38,262 nucleotides of DNA from NCBI GenBank assembly GCA_007376125.1, contig VMFQ01000007.1, forward strand, positions 1-38,262. The letters are read 5' to 3'. The notes below the pieces were generated by a model, which was not told the origin of the DNA, made no database searches, and worked only from the letters and a program-made list of their open reading frames with translations. Of the stretch, positions 22,049-30,200 are shown one piece after another (position 1 is the stretch's first letter; each line of letters starts with the position of its first letter). A program made the position numbers and the translations under genes. The DNA comes from Parcubacteria group bacterium Gr01-1014_33 (GTDB lineage: Bacteria > Patescibacteriota > Minisyncoccia > Sungbacterales > HO2-52-23).

Positions 22049-23786
22049 AGAAATCAAAACCTGCCAAAATTGCAAAAACCAGTTCACGGTCGAACCGGAT
22101 GACTTTGCGTTTTACGAAAAAATCAAAGTGCCTCCGCCGACGTTTTGTCCTCAATGTCGCTACCAGCGTCGTCTTACAAATCGCAATGAGTGGAATTTTT
22201 ACCGGCGGCCGTGTTCGCTCTGCGGTAAATCCATTGTCGCGATCTATAACCCCGAGTATCCGGGACCGGTCTACTGCCAGCCGTGCTGGTGGTCTGACGG
22301 GTGGGACCCTTTTGTCTACGGACGGGAGTTTGATTTCTCGCGGCCGTTTTTTGAGCAGTTTCAGGAGCTGCGTCTCCAAGTCCCGCATGTTGCCATGACC
22401 AATACCCAAAGCGTCAACTCCGAATATACCAATCAATCATTGAGCAACAGAAATTCACACATGCTGGTCTCAAGTGAATATTGTGAAAATTGCCTCTACG
22501 GTTACTGGAACAATAAAGCACGGGAGTGCGTTGATTGCTACATGGTAGAGCAGGCAGAATTGCTTTATGAATCTTTGAACTGTACCAATTGCAGCCATTC
22601 AGTGTATTTAGAAGATTGCGTGGACTGCACCGTGAGTTATTTTCTTAAAGATTGCAGGGGATGCGCTTCCTGTTTTGGCTCCTACGGCCTGCGGAATAAA
22701 TCCTATTACTGGCATAATAGGCAGTTGACGAAAGAGGACTATGAAAGACGCGTGCGCGAGTTTGTGTTCAGCCGCGCCAATATTGAAAAAGAAAGAAATG
22801 CGCTTCGGGGTTTGGAAAAGGGATTTCCGCATAAATACTATCGCGGAAAGAACATCGTAAATTCAACCGGCGATTATATTCAGGATATCAAGAATGCTCA
22901 CATGGTTTTTAATTGCCGTGATGTAGAATATCTTCGTTATTGCCAAGATGTCTGGCGCTCAAAAGACAGCATTGACTGCACGGAAGCGTATGCAGAATTG
23001 AGCTATGAGTGCGAAGGAGTGATTGTAAATGGTTCTATCGCCATCACAAAGGGATTTCCGGTATTTAATTCATACTATTCTGAACTCTGTTTCAACAGCC
23101 ACGATCTGTTTGGATGCGTCGGATTGAATAAAACCGAGTACTGCATCCTAAATCGCCGCTACGAGAAAGCGGAATACTTGTCGTTGCGCGAGAAGATCAT
23201 AGCGCACATGAAGCAAACGGGAGAGTGGGGAGAATTTTTCCCGGCGCGCTTGTCTCTTTTTGCGTATAACGAAACCGTGGCGCAGGATTATTTTCCCCTT
23301 ACCAAGGAAGATGCCGTCTCGCGCGGACTTCAATGGCATGATCGCAAAGAACGGGAGTATAAGATAACATTAAAGCCGCACAATATTCCAGAAACCATTC
23401 GGGAGGTTGATGACGGAATTCTTCAAGAAACCATAGGATGTATTTCTCAAGAGAGCGGCGAGACAAAGAATAAATATCCAAATTGCGCGACTGCATTTCG
23501 AATCACTCCGATGGAGCTTGAATTTTACCGGCAAATCAATATTCCAATTCCTCAAAAATGCTCGGTATGCCGGCGGCAGGATAGATTGGAGATGAGAAAT
23601 CCGCGTAGAATGTGGAAGCGCGCGTGTCAATGCGCGGGCACACATTCGGAAAATCGTATTTATCAAAACGCCATTAGGCATTTCCACGGCGCGCAATCTT
23701 GTCCCAACGAATTTGAAACCTCGTACATGCCGGAAAGACCGGAGATTGTGTACTGTGAGCAATGTTACCAAGCCGAAATTGCATGA
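22041..23786 (+). CDS. Cysteine-rich multi-zinc-ribbon protein of CPR type
   Basis: 581 aa with many CxxC pairs: KTCQNCKNQF and FCPQCRYQRRL (first ribbon), PCSLCGKS and YCQPCWW, CENC, CVDC, CTNC, CVDC, CRGC in a repeated middle block, and at the end KCSVCRRQDRLEMR and YCEQCYQAEIA. The YEKIKVPPPTFCPQC and YRQINIPIPQKCSVC segments show two related half-modules. I recall homologues in CPR genomes, sometimes oddly labelled CaiB/BaiF; the function is unknown, though the ribbons suggest zinc binding with nucleic acid or protein partners. ATG 22041 matches the family start; the longer in-frame extension comes from the palindrome. Confidence 0.8.
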   Translation: MNEEIKTCQNCKNQFTVEPDDFAFYEKIKVPPPTFCPQCRYQRRLTNRNEWNFYRRPCSLCGKSIVAIYNPEYPGPVYCQPCWWSDGWDPFVYGREFDFSRPFFEQFQELRLQVPHVAMTNTQSVNSEYTNQSLSNRNSHMLVSSEYCENCLYGYWNNKARECVDCYMVEQAELLYESLNCTNCSHSVYLEDCVDCTVSYFLKDCRGCASCFGSYGLRNKSYYWHNRQLTKEDYERRVREFVFSRANIEKERNALRGLEKGFPHKYYRGKNIVNSTGDYIQDIKNAHMVFNCRDVEYLRYCQDVWRSKDSIDCTEAYAELSYECEGVIVNGSIAITKGFPVFNSYYSELCFNSHDLFGCVGLNKTEYCILNRRYEKAEYLSLREKIIAHMKQTGEWGEFFPARLSLFAYNETVAQDYFPLTKEDAVSRGLQWHDRKEREYKITLKPHNIPETIREVDDGILQETIGCISQESGETKNKYPNCATAFRITPMELEFYRQINIPIPQKCSVCRRQDRLEMRNPRRMWKRACQCAGTHSENRIYQNAIRHFHGAQSCPNEFETSYMPERPEIVYCEQCYQAEIA

Positions 23787-23932
23787 TGCTCTGCTAAACT
23801 ATGGATTACGAAACTTTAATTTCTTTACGAATTTTCATCCCTCTCACTCTCGCTTCTCCTTGGAAAGGGGGAGGCGCAAAACGATTAGCAATCGTTTTGC
23901 GGGCGTGGGATAGAGTATTTCGTAATTCAAAG

Positions 23933-23972
23933 TACTAAAATTTATCCCACGATCGTGGGATAAATTTTAGTA
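23933..23972. repeat. Perfect 40-bp palindrome, CGATCG-centred, copy 2
   Basis: Perfectly self-complementary over 40 bp, with TACTAAAATTTATCCCACGA as the left half. It is nearly identical to 37983-38024, where one T-A pair is replaced by C-G on both arms. Confidence 0.95.
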
Positions 23973-24003
23973 GAGGTTATATGATAATGGCAGACGAAGT
24001 CTC

Positions 24004-24090
24004 GTAGTAACCAAAGGTTCTATCTACTACTGGGGCGAAGAGTGCTATCAAGCGGAAATTATCTGATGTCAAAATTGCAAAACTGAATAT
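24004..24090 (+). pseudogene. Fragments of zinc-ribbon protein relatives (3' end then 5' end)
   Basis: In one frame, SIYYWGEECYQAEII then TGA (24064-24066) resembles the C-terminus EIVYCEQCYQAEIA of the gene at 22041. Directly after, CQNCKTEY repeats the N-terminal motif also found at 21959. About 25 bp before the palindrome are nearly identical at both loci. Confidence 0.55.
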
Positions 24091-24092
24091 GT

Positions 24093-24119
24093 GCATATTG
24101 AAGTCTCACTTCAATATGC
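24093..24119. repeat. CATATTGAAGT palindrome, copy 2
   Basis: GCATATTGAAGT and its complement around CTC; the right half is repeated twice more downstream as a direct repeat. Confidence 0.9.
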
Positions 24120-24161
24120 TTCACACTTCAATATGCTTCACTTCAATATGCTTCAAACTCT

Positions 24162-24540
24162 ATGAAGCAATTCACAAAACGGCTTACTCCCGGGCAGGAC
24201 TTAAAAGGGGAAATTGAAAAAATTGTACAAGAGAAAAGCATCAGAGCGGGATGGTCTTAAAAAAGCGACACTCCGCCTTGCTGATGGAAAAAAGGTGCAA
24301 TCATGGAGTAAGCAATTTGAAATAATATCTGGCACGGGAACGGTTTCAAAAAATGGGTGCCATATTCATATTTCTCTTGCGGATGCAAAAGGGCAAGTAA
24401 TCGGCGGACATCTAAAAGAAGGATGCACTATCAACACCACAGCCGAAATTGTGTTGATTATATTCAATAAGGTGGAATATAAGCGGAGGTTTGACAATCA
24501 AACCGGCTATGAAGAGTTAGAGGTGATCTATACACAATAA
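24162..24540 (+). pseudogene. PPC-domain (DUF296) protein with internal deletion and frameshift
   Basis: ATG 24162 gives a PPC-like N-terminus (KRLTPGQDLKGEIEKIVQ, IRAGW) and then a stop at 24258. The rest of the domain continues one frame over: LKKATLRLADGKKV, FEIISGTGTVSKNGCHIHIS, DAKGQVIGGHLKEGC and GYEELEVIY. Intact members normally have about seven residues between GW and the LKKATL strand; these are missing, with a net frame change. PPC domains form trimers and are found in DNA-binding proteins. A TTG at 24214 could start the second frame but would give a meaningless N-terminus. Confidence 0.75.
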
Positions 24541-24550
24541 CGAGAAATCT

Positions 24551-25036
24551 ATGGCACTAAAGAAAAAAGTTATTTGCCGAGACATAAAGGGAAATAAAAA
24601 ACTTGTTTCTGTTGACAAGCTGTCGTTTCGCATATCGGCGTACGGCGTATTGATGCGGAAAAATAAAGTACTGCTTGGAAACGCGTGGGACGGATACGAT
24701 TGGCCCGGCGGAGCGATTAAAATTGGCGAGACGATTGAAGAAGGATTGAAAAGAGAATTTTGGGAAGAGACGGGATTGAAAGTTGAGATGGGAAAAATCG
24801 TGGCAGTGATGAATGATTTCTTTATTCATCCTTTCACTAAAAAATGTCACCACACAATTCTCTTATTTTATCTTTGCAAAAATTCCAAAGGGGAAGTTTC
24901 TGCGAAGAACTTTGAAAAGGATGAAAAAGAGTATATGAGAAAAGCAAAGTGGGTTGATATAAAAAAGGTCCCGACCCTTAAATTTTATAATCCGGTGGAT
25001 AATAAGGCGATTATTAAAGAGGCGTTAAAGAAGTGA
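24551..25036 (+). CDS. Nudix hydrolase
   Basis: 161 aa. A full Nudix box is present: GGAIKIGETIEEGLKREFWE followed by ETGL (G-x5-E-x7-REUxEExGU), with three Glu for Mg2+. The upstream strands (RISAYGVLMRKNKVLLGN) and the KAKWVDIKKVPTLKFYNP C-terminal part match ADP-sugar/NTP-type members. The enzyme cleaves nucleoside diphosphates linked to another group; the substrate is not predictable. It begins 10 bp after the PPC remnant and is followed by a small Cys-containing ORF. Confidence 0.9.
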   Translation: MALKKKVICRDIKGNKKLVSVDKLSFRISAYGVLMRKNKVLLGNAWDGYDWPGGAIKIGETIEEGLKREFWEETGLKVEMGKIVAVMNDFFIHPFTKKCHHTILLFYLCKNSKGEVSAKNFEKDEKEYMRKAKWVDIKKVPTLKFYNPVDNKAIIKEALKK

Positions 25037-25045
25037 TTGAAATTT

Positions 25046-25213
25046 ATGCGCAAACGTCTTAAAAATAAAAGGCATAGTTGTGCGTTATGCAAGCCGCATA
25101 AAACCGGGCACGATTGCCGCTGGAATAATAAGGATTTGGCAGGACTTAAAGCGTTTGAAAAAGAAAAAGGCAATTTTGTGGGCAGAATGTGGTATGGCGG
25201 GGAAACGGTCTGA
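25046..25213 (+). CDS. Small basic cysteine-containing protein
   Basis: 55 aa: KRLKNKRHSCALCKPHKTGH, then DCRWNNKDLAGLKAFEKEK. The CALCKPHK motif with a basic N-terminus resembles short unnamed CPR proteins I recall; SCxxCKPHK could bind a metal or RNA. It begins nine bases after the Nudix stop, suggesting one transcript, and ends before a palindrome. Function unknown. Confidence 0.65.
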   Translation: MRKRLKNKRHSCALCKPHKTGHDCRWNNKDLAGLKAFEKEKGNFVGRMWYGGETV

Positions 25214-25234
25214 TTAAAAAAGTGATGAATATAA

Positions 25235-25261
25235 GCATATTGAAGTGAGACTTCAATATGC
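25235..25261. repeat. CATATTGAAGT palindrome, copy 3
   Basis: GCATATTGAAGT and its complement around GAG, in inverted orientation relative to the CTC copies. Confidence 0.9.
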
Positions 25262-25305
25262 TTCAAGATTGAGGATTAGCCTCGATAAGTCTTAATATAC
25301 ATTAA

Positions 25306-25917
25306 GTGGAAGCACAAAAAGACAACAGAACAGAACTCCTGCGTCAAATCAAAGATGAGGTGGTGGATTTCAAAGAGTCGCCGCTTTATGGCGAGCGTGT
25401 AGCAAACAAAGTGCATCCGGTAATCGGCGAGGGAAATCACTATGCCGAGATTATGTTTGTGGGCGAGGCGCCGGGAAAAACCGAGGCAGAAACCGGACGG
25501 CCGTTTGCAGGACAAGCGGGAAAAGTTTTAGACGAGCTTCTCGCCTCCATCGGCATTCCGCGAAAAGATGTCTACATCACGAATGTCGTAAAAGACCGCC
25601 CGCCAATGAATCGCGATCCTCTGCCGCAAGAAATCGCACTCTACGCTGGGTTTCTTGACAGACAAATTGAGATTATCCAGCCAAAAGTGATTGTGCTTCT
25701 GGGCCGCCACTCCATGAAATACATCATGGAAAAATTCGGACTGGAAGCGCAATTAACTTCCATAAGCCGGATGCATGGGCAAATATTTTTAGCAAACGCT
25801 TCTTATGGAGAGATAAAAATAGTTCCGATGTTCCATCCGGCCGCGGCGCTTTACAATCCCGATCTTAAAGCGGAGATGCAAAAGGATTTTAAGATTTTAA
25901 GAGAGATGGAGAAATAA
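25306..25917 (+). CDS. Family 4-like uracil-DNA glycosylase without Fe-S cysteines
   Basis: 203 aa. Family motifs: IMFVGEAPGKTEAETGRPF with AGQAGKVLD (catalytic and uracil-binding loop), VYITNVVKDRPPMNRDPLPQEI, VIVLLGRHSM and MFHPAAAL (His loop). Base-excision repair enzyme that removes uracil from DNA. Family 4 enzymes usually carry a 4Fe-4S cluster on four Cys; this protein has no Cys at all, including the N-terminal region where the first pair should lie. GTG 25306 is preceded by TAATAT seven bases upstream, again a leaderless arrangement. The next gene starts four bases after the stop. Confidence 0.88.
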   Translation: MEAQKDNRTELLRQIKDEVVDFKESPLYGERVANKVHPVIGEGNHYAEIMFVGEAPGKTEAETGRPFAGQAGKVLDELLASIGIPRKDVYITNVVKDRPPMNRDPLPQEIALYAGFLDRQIEIIQPKVIVLLGRHSMKYIMEKFGLEAQLTSISRMHGQIFLANASYGEIKIVPMFHPAAALYNPDLKAEMQKDFKILREMEK

Positions 25918-25920
25918 TCT

Positions 25921-26586
25921 ATGCGGATTTCGCATTCTATTGATGAATTAGCAAAGAAAATTTGGGATTACCATTTAATGCGCTATGCACTTGAAAAAGC
26001 GGATTGCATTTTAGTATTGGGGAGCAACGATACCCGAGTGGCGGAATGGGGGGCAACATTATTTTTGGACGGATGGGCGCCTCTCCTTGTATTTTCCGGC
26101 ACCGGCGCAGGCCATAAAAATGATTTGTTAGCGACTGGTTGGGACCTGCCGGAGGCAGAAATCTTTGCGGAAATTGCGATTAAGAGGGGAGTCCCGAAAG
26201 ATAAAATTTTAGTTGAAAACTACTCCGAAAATACCGGAGAAAATATTCTCTTTACGAAAGAACTACTCAAGAGCCGCGGGATCAATCTCCAAAAATTTAT
26301 TCTTGTCCAAAAGCCCTATATGGAACGGCGCGCATACGCGACATTTAAAAAGTTGTGGCCGGAAAAAGAAGTCATAATTACTTCGCCGCCGATTTCTTAT
26401 GAGGAGTATCCTGCGGGCGCAATCTCAAAAGAGATACTCGTAAATATTATGGTAGGGGATTTACAGAGGATAAAACTTTACGCAGAGAAAGGATTTCAGA
26501 TTCCGCAGGAGATTCCGGAAGATGTCTGGAAGGCATACGAAAAATTGGTAGAATTGGGGTATATGAAGCACTTGGTAAGGGAATAG
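25921..26586 (+). CDS. YdcF family (DUF218) protein
   Basis: 221 aa. The DUF218 pattern is clear: ADCILVLGSNDTRVAEWGA, LLVFSGTGAGHKND, EIAIKRGVPKDKILVENYSENTGENI, then FILVQKPYMERRA. Such proteins are thought to bind nucleotides or SAM or to act on cell-envelope glycans; no activity is established for this one. No membrane helix is present, unlike many ElyC/SanA relatives. It follows the glycosylase gene by three bases, so the two probably share a transcript. Confidence 0.88.
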   Translation: MRISHSIDELAKKIWDYHLMRYALEKADCILVLGSNDTRVAEWGATLFLDGWAPLLVFSGTGAGHKNDLLATGWDLPEAEIFAEIAIKRGVPKDKILVENYSENTGENILFTKELLKSRGINLQKFILVQKPYMERRAYATFKKLWPEKEVIITSPPISYEEYPAGAISKEILVNIMVGDLQRIKLYAEKGFQIPQEIPEDVWKAYEKLVELGYMKHLVRE

Positions 26587-26617
26587 GGCTATAGAAAGTC
26601 TGACTTCCATCACGATA

Positions 26618-26646
26618 TTGTTTCCTGAGAGACGGTGTGATATAAA
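26618..26646 (+). promoter_or_regulatory. Extended -10 promoter of the GHKL gene
   Basis: TTGTTT (26618-26623), a 17-bp spacer, TGA-TATAAA (box 26641-26646), nine bases to ATG 26656. It has the same -35 box, spacing and TGA extension as the promoter at 17753. Confidence 0.7.
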
Positions 26647-26655
26647 AAAGATGCC

Positions 26656-28164
26656 ATGTCCACACTTACTCACATACCCGTTGTGTTTGACAAAAGCCAC
26701 CTTTTGACCATAGGCGAGCGGCTTTATAGTACGAGTTTGGATTTGATACGCGAGCTTGTCTCAAACGCGTATGATGCGGATGCCACGCGGGTTGAGATTG
26801 AGATCGGGGCGGAAGAAATCACGGTTGAGGATAACGGAAGCGGCATGGATCAAAAATCGCTTTTCCAGTATTTTACGATTGGCTCGCAGGAAAAACGAAT
26901 GCACCCGCTTTCTCCCAAGTTCCAACGAAAAAGAATCGGCGAATTTGGCATAGGTAAATTTTCGGTGTTGAGTATTGCACGAAAGTTTGCGCTTGAAACG
27001 TGGCAGAGAGAAAGCCAATTTCGAGCGCGTGTGGTATTTGATGCGGCAAAATGGAGCGGAGAACGCGAGAACTGGAGTATTCCCTGCGAGGTTCTCCCGT
27101 TTGATTCCGTGTACTCTCACGGAACACGTGTATCCATACAACACATAAAAAAACAGCTTGATTCGACGAGTGTGGCGCGCCACATCCGCGAGCGGATGCC
27201 GGTCGGCCGCGAGGATTTCCGCATTTTTGTAAACGGCGCGGAGGTGACAGCAACCACGATTCCGGGCAAGCGGTTTCCTGTATTTTTTATGACTCCGTTC
27301 GGAGAGGCAAGCGGCGAAATTATTCTTGCCAACCTTCCGGCAACACAGCGTACGATTGCCGATGCGGGAATTACCATCCGCGTAAAACAGATCAGCGTTA
27401 CCAAAAGTATTTTCGGATTTGAAGCGTCGCATTCCGTGGGAGTAAGCCGACTCCGTGGCTCGGTAAACGCGGATTTTCTTCCCATCACTTCAAGCCGCGA
27501 TCAAATTATGTGGGATTCTGACCAGTACAAAATATTTTACGCAAAAATGCGGGAAATTATTTTTTCGGTTTTGCGGGAAGCGCACACACTCCAGCTCCAA
27601 AAAGAAATTACCCAAGCATCGCACGTGCTTCGCGATGCGTTGGATAAAATCGGTCGCGCGTTTAAGAAAAATCCGGAAATGTTTGAGGAAGAGGGAGTGA
27701 GTCCGCCCCTTGGCGAGTATACATCGGGCGCGGCTTCCCAGGAAGGATATGTAATTTCAAAAGCCGAGTTTGTGGACGGCGGAACACACATACCGCCGCG
27801 CGGAGAAATTCCTGATGGCACATTTGAAGACTTGAGAGCAAAGCCAAAACGAAAACACGTTATTCTTGCAAACCGCGCGGTTATAAGAAAAATGCGATTT
27901 GGCAATTTAGGAATAGTGTGCCGCATGGAGCGCTACGGACCAAAATATCCGCCGAGCTTTCTTGAGGAGGGAATTATTTTTATCAACATAGATCATCCTT
28001 TGTATAGAAAGCAAATGGAAAATACTCCGCTTCTTACCATGTTTATATCAACGCTTCTTACCAAAGAACTTGCGTTAAAGAAACATCCAAACGATTCGGC
28101 GGCCGCCTACACCCTCCAGCATCATCTTTTAACCGATGCCTTTAAAGATGTGAGGAAGATGTGA
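26656..28164 (+). CDS. GHKL-superfamily ATPase (Hsp90/MORC/MutL-like N-terminal fold)
   Basis: 502 aa. The Bergerat ATP-binding fold is complete: LIRELVSNAYDADATRVEI (N box), ITVEDNGSGM (G1), IGEFGIGKFSVLSIA (G2), and a later HGTRVSIQHIKK strand. A transducer-like region follows with ITSSRDQIMWDS, which in this superfamily places residues near the ATP gamma-phosphate. The C-terminal 200 residues (GGTHIPPRGEIPDGT, HVILANRAVIRKMRFGN) are not recognised. It could be a chaperone-like, DNA-clamping or defence ATPase; context does not decide. Its own promoter and a trailing hairpin make it a single-gene unit. Confidence 0.82.
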   Translation: MSTLTHIPVVFDKSHLLTIGERLYSTSLDLIRELVSNAYDADATRVEIEIGAEEITVEDNGSGMDQKSLFQYFTIGSQEKRMHPLSPKFQRKRIGEFGIGKFSVLSIARKFALETWQRESQFRARVVFDAAKWSGERENWSIPCEVLPFDSVYSHGTRVSIQHIKKQLDSTSVARHIRERMPVGREDFRIFVNGAEVTATTIPGKRFPVFFMTPFGEASGEIILANLPATQRTIADAGITIRVKQISVTKSIFGFEASHSVGVSRLRGSVNADFLPITSSRDQIMWDSDQYKIFYAKMREIIFSVLREAHTLQLQKEITQASHVLRDALDKIGRAFKKNPEMFEEEGVSPPLGEYTSGAASQEGYVISKAEFVDGGTHIPPRGEIPDGTFEDLRAKPKRKHVILANRAVIRKMRFGNLGIVCRMERYGPKYPPSFLEEGIIFINIDHPLYRKQMENTPLLTMFISTLLTKELALKKHPNDSAAAYTLQHHLLTDAFKDVRKM

Positions 28165-28184
28165 TATCGAAAGAGCGGATTTAC

Positions 28185-28228
28185 AACTACTATCAACTCG
28201 TTACGATCGTAATGGGTTGGTAGTAGTT
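28185..28228. repeat. CGATCG-centred palindrome, copy 3
   Basis: 44 bp, arms AACTACTATCAACTCG with complement, three G-T type mismatches, centre TTACGATCGTAA as in copy 1 at 11112. No T tract of note follows. Confidence 0.85.
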
Positions 28229-28290
28229 TGATTTTGCATGTAAAAGGAGGAAAAAGAATAAAATTTTCCCATATAAAGGTCGGATGCGTT

Positions 28291-28319
28291 TTGTGTTCCT
28301 TGAAAATGGATGATATGCT
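28291..28319 (+). promoter_or_regulatory. Promoter of the MBL-fold gene
   Basis: TTGTGT (28291-28296), a 17-bp spacer, TGA-TATGCT (box 28314-28319), 12 bases to ATG 28332, giving a leader of about five bases. Confidence 0.55.
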
Positions 28320-28331
28320 GGTAATTGACGC

Positions 28332-28982
28332 ATGACCATCCGAAAATTTCTTCATTCGTGTATTGTGATGGAAGAAAACGGGAAGCGGGTTTTGATTGAT
28401 CCGGGGAGTTTTTGTTTTGTAGAAAACAAAATTACGCCGGAAGATATCGGGCCAGTGGATGTGGTACTTATCACTCACAAGCATCCGGATCATTATTATC
28501 CGGAGGCGCTTAAACGGATTTTTGCGTTGAAGCCGTTTACGATAATTACAAATAGGGAGATCGGAGCCATGCGTTCCGCTGATGGATTGACAGGAGAGAT
28601 AATCTCTGCGGGTGATGTCAAAAATGTGAAAGGGTTTGAAATTCGCGCGTATGAAGGGGTGCATGGGCGAATTCCGACAGAAATTCCGCAAAACCTCGCG
28701 TATCTCATAAACGGAAAAATTTTGCATCCCGGGGATTCGCTTACAGTTCGCGGCGTTCCGGCGCATGACATTCTTGCGCTTCCGATTACAGCACCGTGGC
28801 TCCGGCTCGTGGACGCGCTTGAATTTGCCATCGTGCAGAAACCAAAACGCGTGATTCCGATCCATGATGCGATTATGAAAGATTTTATGTTGGAACGGAT
28901 ATATCAAATGTGCCACGCGGCGCTTGAAAAAGAGGGAATCGGATTTCAGCCGCTTTTACTCGGGGAGGAAATTGAGGTATAA
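28332..28982 (+). CDS. MBL-fold metal-dependent hydrolase (UlaG-like)
   Basis: 216 aa. The metal motif is THKHPDHYYPEAL (HxHxDH), followed by a GVHG element, LHPGDSLTV (His and Asp ligands) and VIPIHDAIM near the end. It belongs to the lactamase_B_2 group that includes ascorbate-6-phosphate lactonase UlaG and many uncharacterised hydrolases. The opening MTIRKFLHSCIVMEENGKRVLIDPG is typical. Substrate unknown. It has a short-leader promoter of its own. Confidence 0.88.
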   Translation: MTIRKFLHSCIVMEENGKRVLIDPGSFCFVENKITPEDIGPVDVVLITHKHPDHYYPEALKRIFALKPFTIITNREIGAMRSADGLTGEIISAGDVKNVKGFEIRAYEGVHGRIPTEIPQNLAYLINGKILHPGDSLTVRGVPAHDILALPITAPWLRLVDALEFAIVQKPKRVIPIHDAIMKDFMLERIYQMCHAALEKEGIGFQPLLLGEEIEV

Positions 28983-29091
28983 TAATATTGCCGTCTTATA
29001 CGGCGGATGCGATAGAGGAATAGTATGGACTTCTGCTTTCTTTGAGCATAAAATTGATCTATACCTTTAAAGAGAAGATAATTTTGTCTCT

Positions 29092-29595
29092 ATGGACACT
29101 CAAAAGAAATCTGCCAATATAATAATACTCATAATCGGCGTTTTGGCAGTTGCGGTAATAGGTGCATATTTTATATATTCGCGGGATTTTGTTGAGGCGC
29201 CTCGCAATCAGGTTCCTCCGGCGTCCTCGTTTGATGCTCCTCTTAAAACTACTCCTCTTGCCCCGCCTGCTTCGGCGCCGCAATCAGGTAAAAGCCAGCC
29301 TGCTCCGCCGCCGCCGTCTCCCAAACCGATTATAATAGAAATGACCCTGCAAGGATTTTCTCCGGCATCGGTTACTGTGCCGGTGGGGACTACCGTGCGT
29401 TTTGTAAACCGCGATTCGGTAGGACTATGGCCGGCGTCTGACCTTCATCCCACGCATGGGATTTGTCCCGGGTTTGATTCGCAAGGTCCGCTTGGGCCCG
29501 GCGAGACGTATGAATTTACCTTTACCGCGGCAAAAACATGTCCCATGCATGATCACCTGCATCCTTCATTGCGGGGAGTAGTTGTGGTAGAATAG
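29092..29595 (+). CDS. Membrane-anchored cupredoxin-domain protein
   Basis: 167 aa. Residues 9-29 (NIIILIIGVLAVAVIGAYFI) form an N-terminal membrane anchor or uncleaved signal; residues about 35-82 are a Pro/Ala/Ser-rich linker (PAPPPPSPKP); the rest is a cupredoxin fold (LQGFSPASVTVPVGTTVRFVN). Candidate copper ligands are His in DLHPTHG and Cys plus His in TCPMHDHLHPS. It would face the periplasm or cell surface and may bind copper or carry electrons. Similar anchored cupredoxins occur widely in Parcubacteria. The extra Cys in HGICPGFD is unusual. Confidence 0.85.
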   Translation: MDTQKKSANIIILIIGVLAVAVIGAYFIYSRDFVEAPRNQVPPASSFDAPLKTTPLAPPASAPQSGKSQPAPPPPSPKPIIIEMTLQGFSPASVTVPVGTTVRFVNRDSVGLWPASDLHPTHGICPGFDSQGPLGPGETYEFTFTAAKTCPMHDHLHPSLRGVVVVE

Positions 29596-29715
29596 CTACG
29601 GAATACAAATAGTACCAATACGAGGTTCTTCGTTCGTCCCGACGCGTCGGGATTCGCATAGTTCGCATAGTTCGCATTATGTTTCGTATATTCGTAAAAA
29701 TTCGTATTTCGTAGC
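29595..29715. repeat. Inverted repeat GCTACGGAATAC with internal 9-bp tandem array
   Basis: Twelve-base arms (29595-29606 and 29704-29715, one mismatch) fill the spacer between two genes, starting on the last base of one stop codon and ending six bases before the next ATG. Inside are a CCCGACGCGTCGGG hairpin and three tandem copies of GTTCGCATA type (29652-29678). Confidence 0.8.
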
Positions 29716-29720
29716 CCTAT

Positions 29721-30200
29721 ATGCGAGAATTTCATCCAAAACCGGGACAAATTGATTTTACCCACATTAAACGGGTGCCGGTGGTAAATTGTATTCTCCG
29801 CTATCAAGCGAAATTTCTGATTGTTCAGAGAAGCGTGGAAATAAAATTTTATCCGGAGTACTGGAACGGCATTTCGGGTTTTTTGGATGATGGCAGGAGC
29901 ATTGAAGAAAAATTGCGCGCGGAATTAAACGAGGAACTTGGGCTTCGCGAACAGGATATTATCACGGTTCATCAGGCAGAGTCCTTTGAATATGATGATC
30001 CGCGCTACAACAAAACATGGATCATACATCCGGTTCTTGTGGACGTCAGAACCGATGCAATTCGTCTTGATTGGGAAGCACGGGATTCGCGATGGGTAAC
30101 GCTTGAAGAGGTAAAGGAATACAATACGCTCCCCGGGTTTGAAAAAGTACTGCAGGCGCTTTTCCCGGCCGGCATGGTGGAAGAGGCGGGCGGCATGTAA
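29721..30200 (+). CDS. Nudix-fold protein with a degenerate Nudix box
   Basis: 159 aa. GISGFLDDGRSIEEKLRAELNEELGL fits the Nudix box spacing, and the final ELxEExGL part with its Glu residues is intact, but the usual first Glu is Arg and the usual Arg is Ala. Flanking strands (VVNCILRYQAKFLIVQRS, then DSRWVTLEEVKEY) match the fold. Catalysis is possible but may be altered. The N-terminal 20 residues are atypical. It follows the inverted repeat by six bases and shows no Shine-Dalgarno. Confidence 0.8.
   Translation: MREFHPKPGQIDFTHIKRVPVVNCILRYQAKFLIVQRSVEIKFYPEYWNGISGFLDDGRSIEEKLRAELNEELGLREQDIITVHQAESFEYDDPRYNKTWIIHPVLVDVRTDAIRLDWEARDSRWVTLEEVKEYNTLPGFEKVLQALFPAGMVEEAGGM

Larger units (their letters stand above)
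23787..24161. other. Gene-free stretch with palindromes and gene fragments
   Basis: No intact gene. An inverted pair ATTACGAAA (about 23803) and TTTCGTAAT (about 23919) encloses a GCAAAACGATTAGCAATCG hairpin; then the palindrome 23933-23972, the fragments at 24004-24090 and the palindrome 24093-24119, followed by ACTTCAATATGCTTC repeated directly near 24125 and 24139. Confidence 0.7.

Noticed and set aside
24214-24255. TTG start for the second PPC frame
   Set aside because: The resulting N-terminus does not match the domain, while the true N-terminal part is readable in another frame from 24162.
28242-28250. AAGGAGG before the MBL-fold gene
   Set aside because: No start codon follows within a usable distance, so it is not counted as a ribosome binding site.
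29652-29678. Short tandem array as a CRISPR remnant
   Set aside because: Nine-bp direct repeats without spacers inside an inverted repeat are not a CRISPR array, and no cas gene is present.
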